Assembly: GCA_002441205.1 (NCBI GenBank)
Contig: DJVN01000099.1
Location: forward strand, 1 to 7,108
DNA: 7,108 nucleotides
Direction of reading: 5' to 3'
Source: Syntrophaceae bacterium UBA6255
Lineage (GTDB): Bacteria > Desulfobacterota > Syntrophia > Syntrophales > Smithellaceae
Part shown: in pieces, positions 6,601-7,108 of the stretch
Layout of the letters: each line of letters starts with the position of its first letter
Position numbering within the stretch: the stretch's first letter is position 1
Notes under the pieces: generated by a model
What the model saw: the letters and a program-made list of their open reading frames with translations, nothing else
What the model was told of the DNA's origin: nothing
Databases searched by the model: none
Made by a program: the position numbers and the translations under genes

Positions 6601-7108
6601 TTTAACATGTCCTCAGCTATTTTTATTTTTCTTAATATCTCAACGGCCAATGCCAGAGATTTACGCGCATCTTCACCGGACACAACCGGCTGGGATCGAT
6701 GAATAACAGCTTCAATAAAGGAACGAATTTCCTCTTCGAGGGGATCATGACTGCCCACTTCAATATTATTTTGAACTATTTGCTGGCCAGCCTCATTTTT
6801 TATTTTACTCAACGATAAAATTTCCCTTTTCTGACAATCAACAGAATGATATCCCTCGGGGCTGAAAAAACGCATTTTTTGCATGGTTTTGGCGCTGATA
6901 CGACTGGCGGTAATGTTGGCAGTACATCCACTGGAAAAAGAAATCCTTGTGTTGGCAATATCAATCTTATCGGAAAGAATCGGCACGCCCACTGCTTCCA
7001 CAGCGGTGACGGGAGAATTTACAAATTTAACTACAATGTCCAAATCATGAATCATCAAATCCAAAATAACATCAACATCCGTACCGCGCTCAAAAAACGG
7101 GTGTAATC
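6597..7108 (-). CDS. Gfo/Idh/MocA-family NAD(P)-dependent sugar oxidoreductase (GnnA-like), N-terminus cut by window edge
   Basis: The reading frame stays open to the window edge, giving 169 codons of the C-terminal part; the family is about 310-350 residues, so the N-terminal NAD-binding Rossmann domain and the EKP motif are outside. The TTG at 7064 is an internal codon: the conserved segment runs through it, reading ERGTDVDVILDLMIHDLDIV. In this family, D..xH..D motifs such as DLMIHDLDIV line the sugar site. The rest (a beta-sheet-like stretch, then a segment beginning DPLEEEIRSFIEAV) matches the substrate-binding/dimer domain, and the end (GEDARKSLALAVEILRKIK) matches the usual C-terminal helix. 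The stop overlaps the aminotransferase ATG, implying joint action. I infer that it oxidises the 3-hydroxyl of a UDP-sugar for the next enzyme. I recall related genes beside lpxA/lpxB in other deltaproteobacteria. Family assignment is firm; the substrate is inferred from context. Confidence 0.85.
   Translation of the reverse strand, partial: LHPFFERGTDVDVILDLMIHDLDIVVKFVNSPVTAVEAVGVPILSDKIDIANTRISFSSGCTANITASRISAKTMQKMRFFSPEGYHSVDCQKREILSLSKIKNEAGQQIVQNNIEVGSHDPLEEEIRSFIEAVIHRSQPVVSGEDARKSLALAVEILRKIKIAEDMLK
6610..6614 (-). promoter_or_regulatory. Ribosome binding site of the aminotransferase gene
   Basis: GAGGA on the minus strand, within the end of the oxidoreductase gene, is 9 nt from the ATG at 6600. 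It supports that ATG over the second in-frame ATG three codons later (6591), which would be 18 nt away. It is the clearest Shine-Dalgarno sequence in the window. Confidence 0.6.

Noticed and set aside
7062..7064. TTG as a real start of the oxidoreductase (155 residues)
   Set aside because: Codons upstream to the window edge remain open and encode family-conserved sequence (ERGTDVDV), so the gene is truncated by the window and not short.
6846..7106. 86-residue plus-strand open frame at the right edge
   Set aside because: Antisense to the Gfo/Idh oxidoreductase, whose frame continues through the window edge with family-typical residues.
1..7108. Mobile element, CRISPR array, RNA gene or defence system
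   Set aside because: Coding sequence fills the window with gaps of at most 17 nt, all seven genes have recognisable families, and I saw no direct repeats or inverted ends.

Overview
The window is one densely packed, minus-strand lipopolysaccharide (LPS) biosynthesis operon from a Gram-negative bacterium. All seven genes are transcribed right to left and both edges cut a gene. Gene content, the mid-to-low 40s GC impression (estimated by eye) and the protein style suggest a deltaproteobacterium (Desulfobacterota), perhaps a Syntrophus/Smithella-like member. That placement is inferred from general resemblance, not from a search.

Layout in transcription order (high to low coordinates): a Gfo/Idh/MocA-family sugar oxidoreductase lacking its N-terminus (7108-6597); a DegT/DnrJ/EryC1-family PLP sugar aminotransferase (6600-5506); lpxB, lipid A disaccharide synthase (about 5488-4343); msbA, the lipid A flippase ABC transporter (4326-2563); lpxK, tetraacyldisaccharide 4'-kinase (about 2591-1503); waaF, ADP-heptose:LPS heptosyltransferase II (1491-424); and gmhB, heptose bisphosphate phosphatase, lacking its C-terminus (427-1). 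Junctions are 4-nt ATGA overlaps, gaps of 11 to 17 nt, or an overlap of about 29 nt. There is no intergenic room for a promoter or terminator, no gene-free stretch longer than 20 nt, and no RNA gene, repeat, CRISPR array or mobile element that I can see.

Together the genes cover the middle and late steps of LPS assembly. LpxB joins the two acylated glucosamines, LpxK adds the 4'-phosphate, MsbA flips the core-lipid A across the inner membrane, GmhB makes an intermediate of ADP-heptose, and WaaF attaches heptose to the inner core. The most interesting point is the oxidoreductase plus aminotransferase pair directly upstream of lpxB. This has the composition and position of a GnnA/GnnB pair, which converts UDP-GlcNAc to its 3-amino analogue and leads to lipid A with amide-linked rather than ester-linked 3-acyl chains. 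I regard this as a testable hypothesis, not as established. Nothing else in the window looks like an undescribed system.
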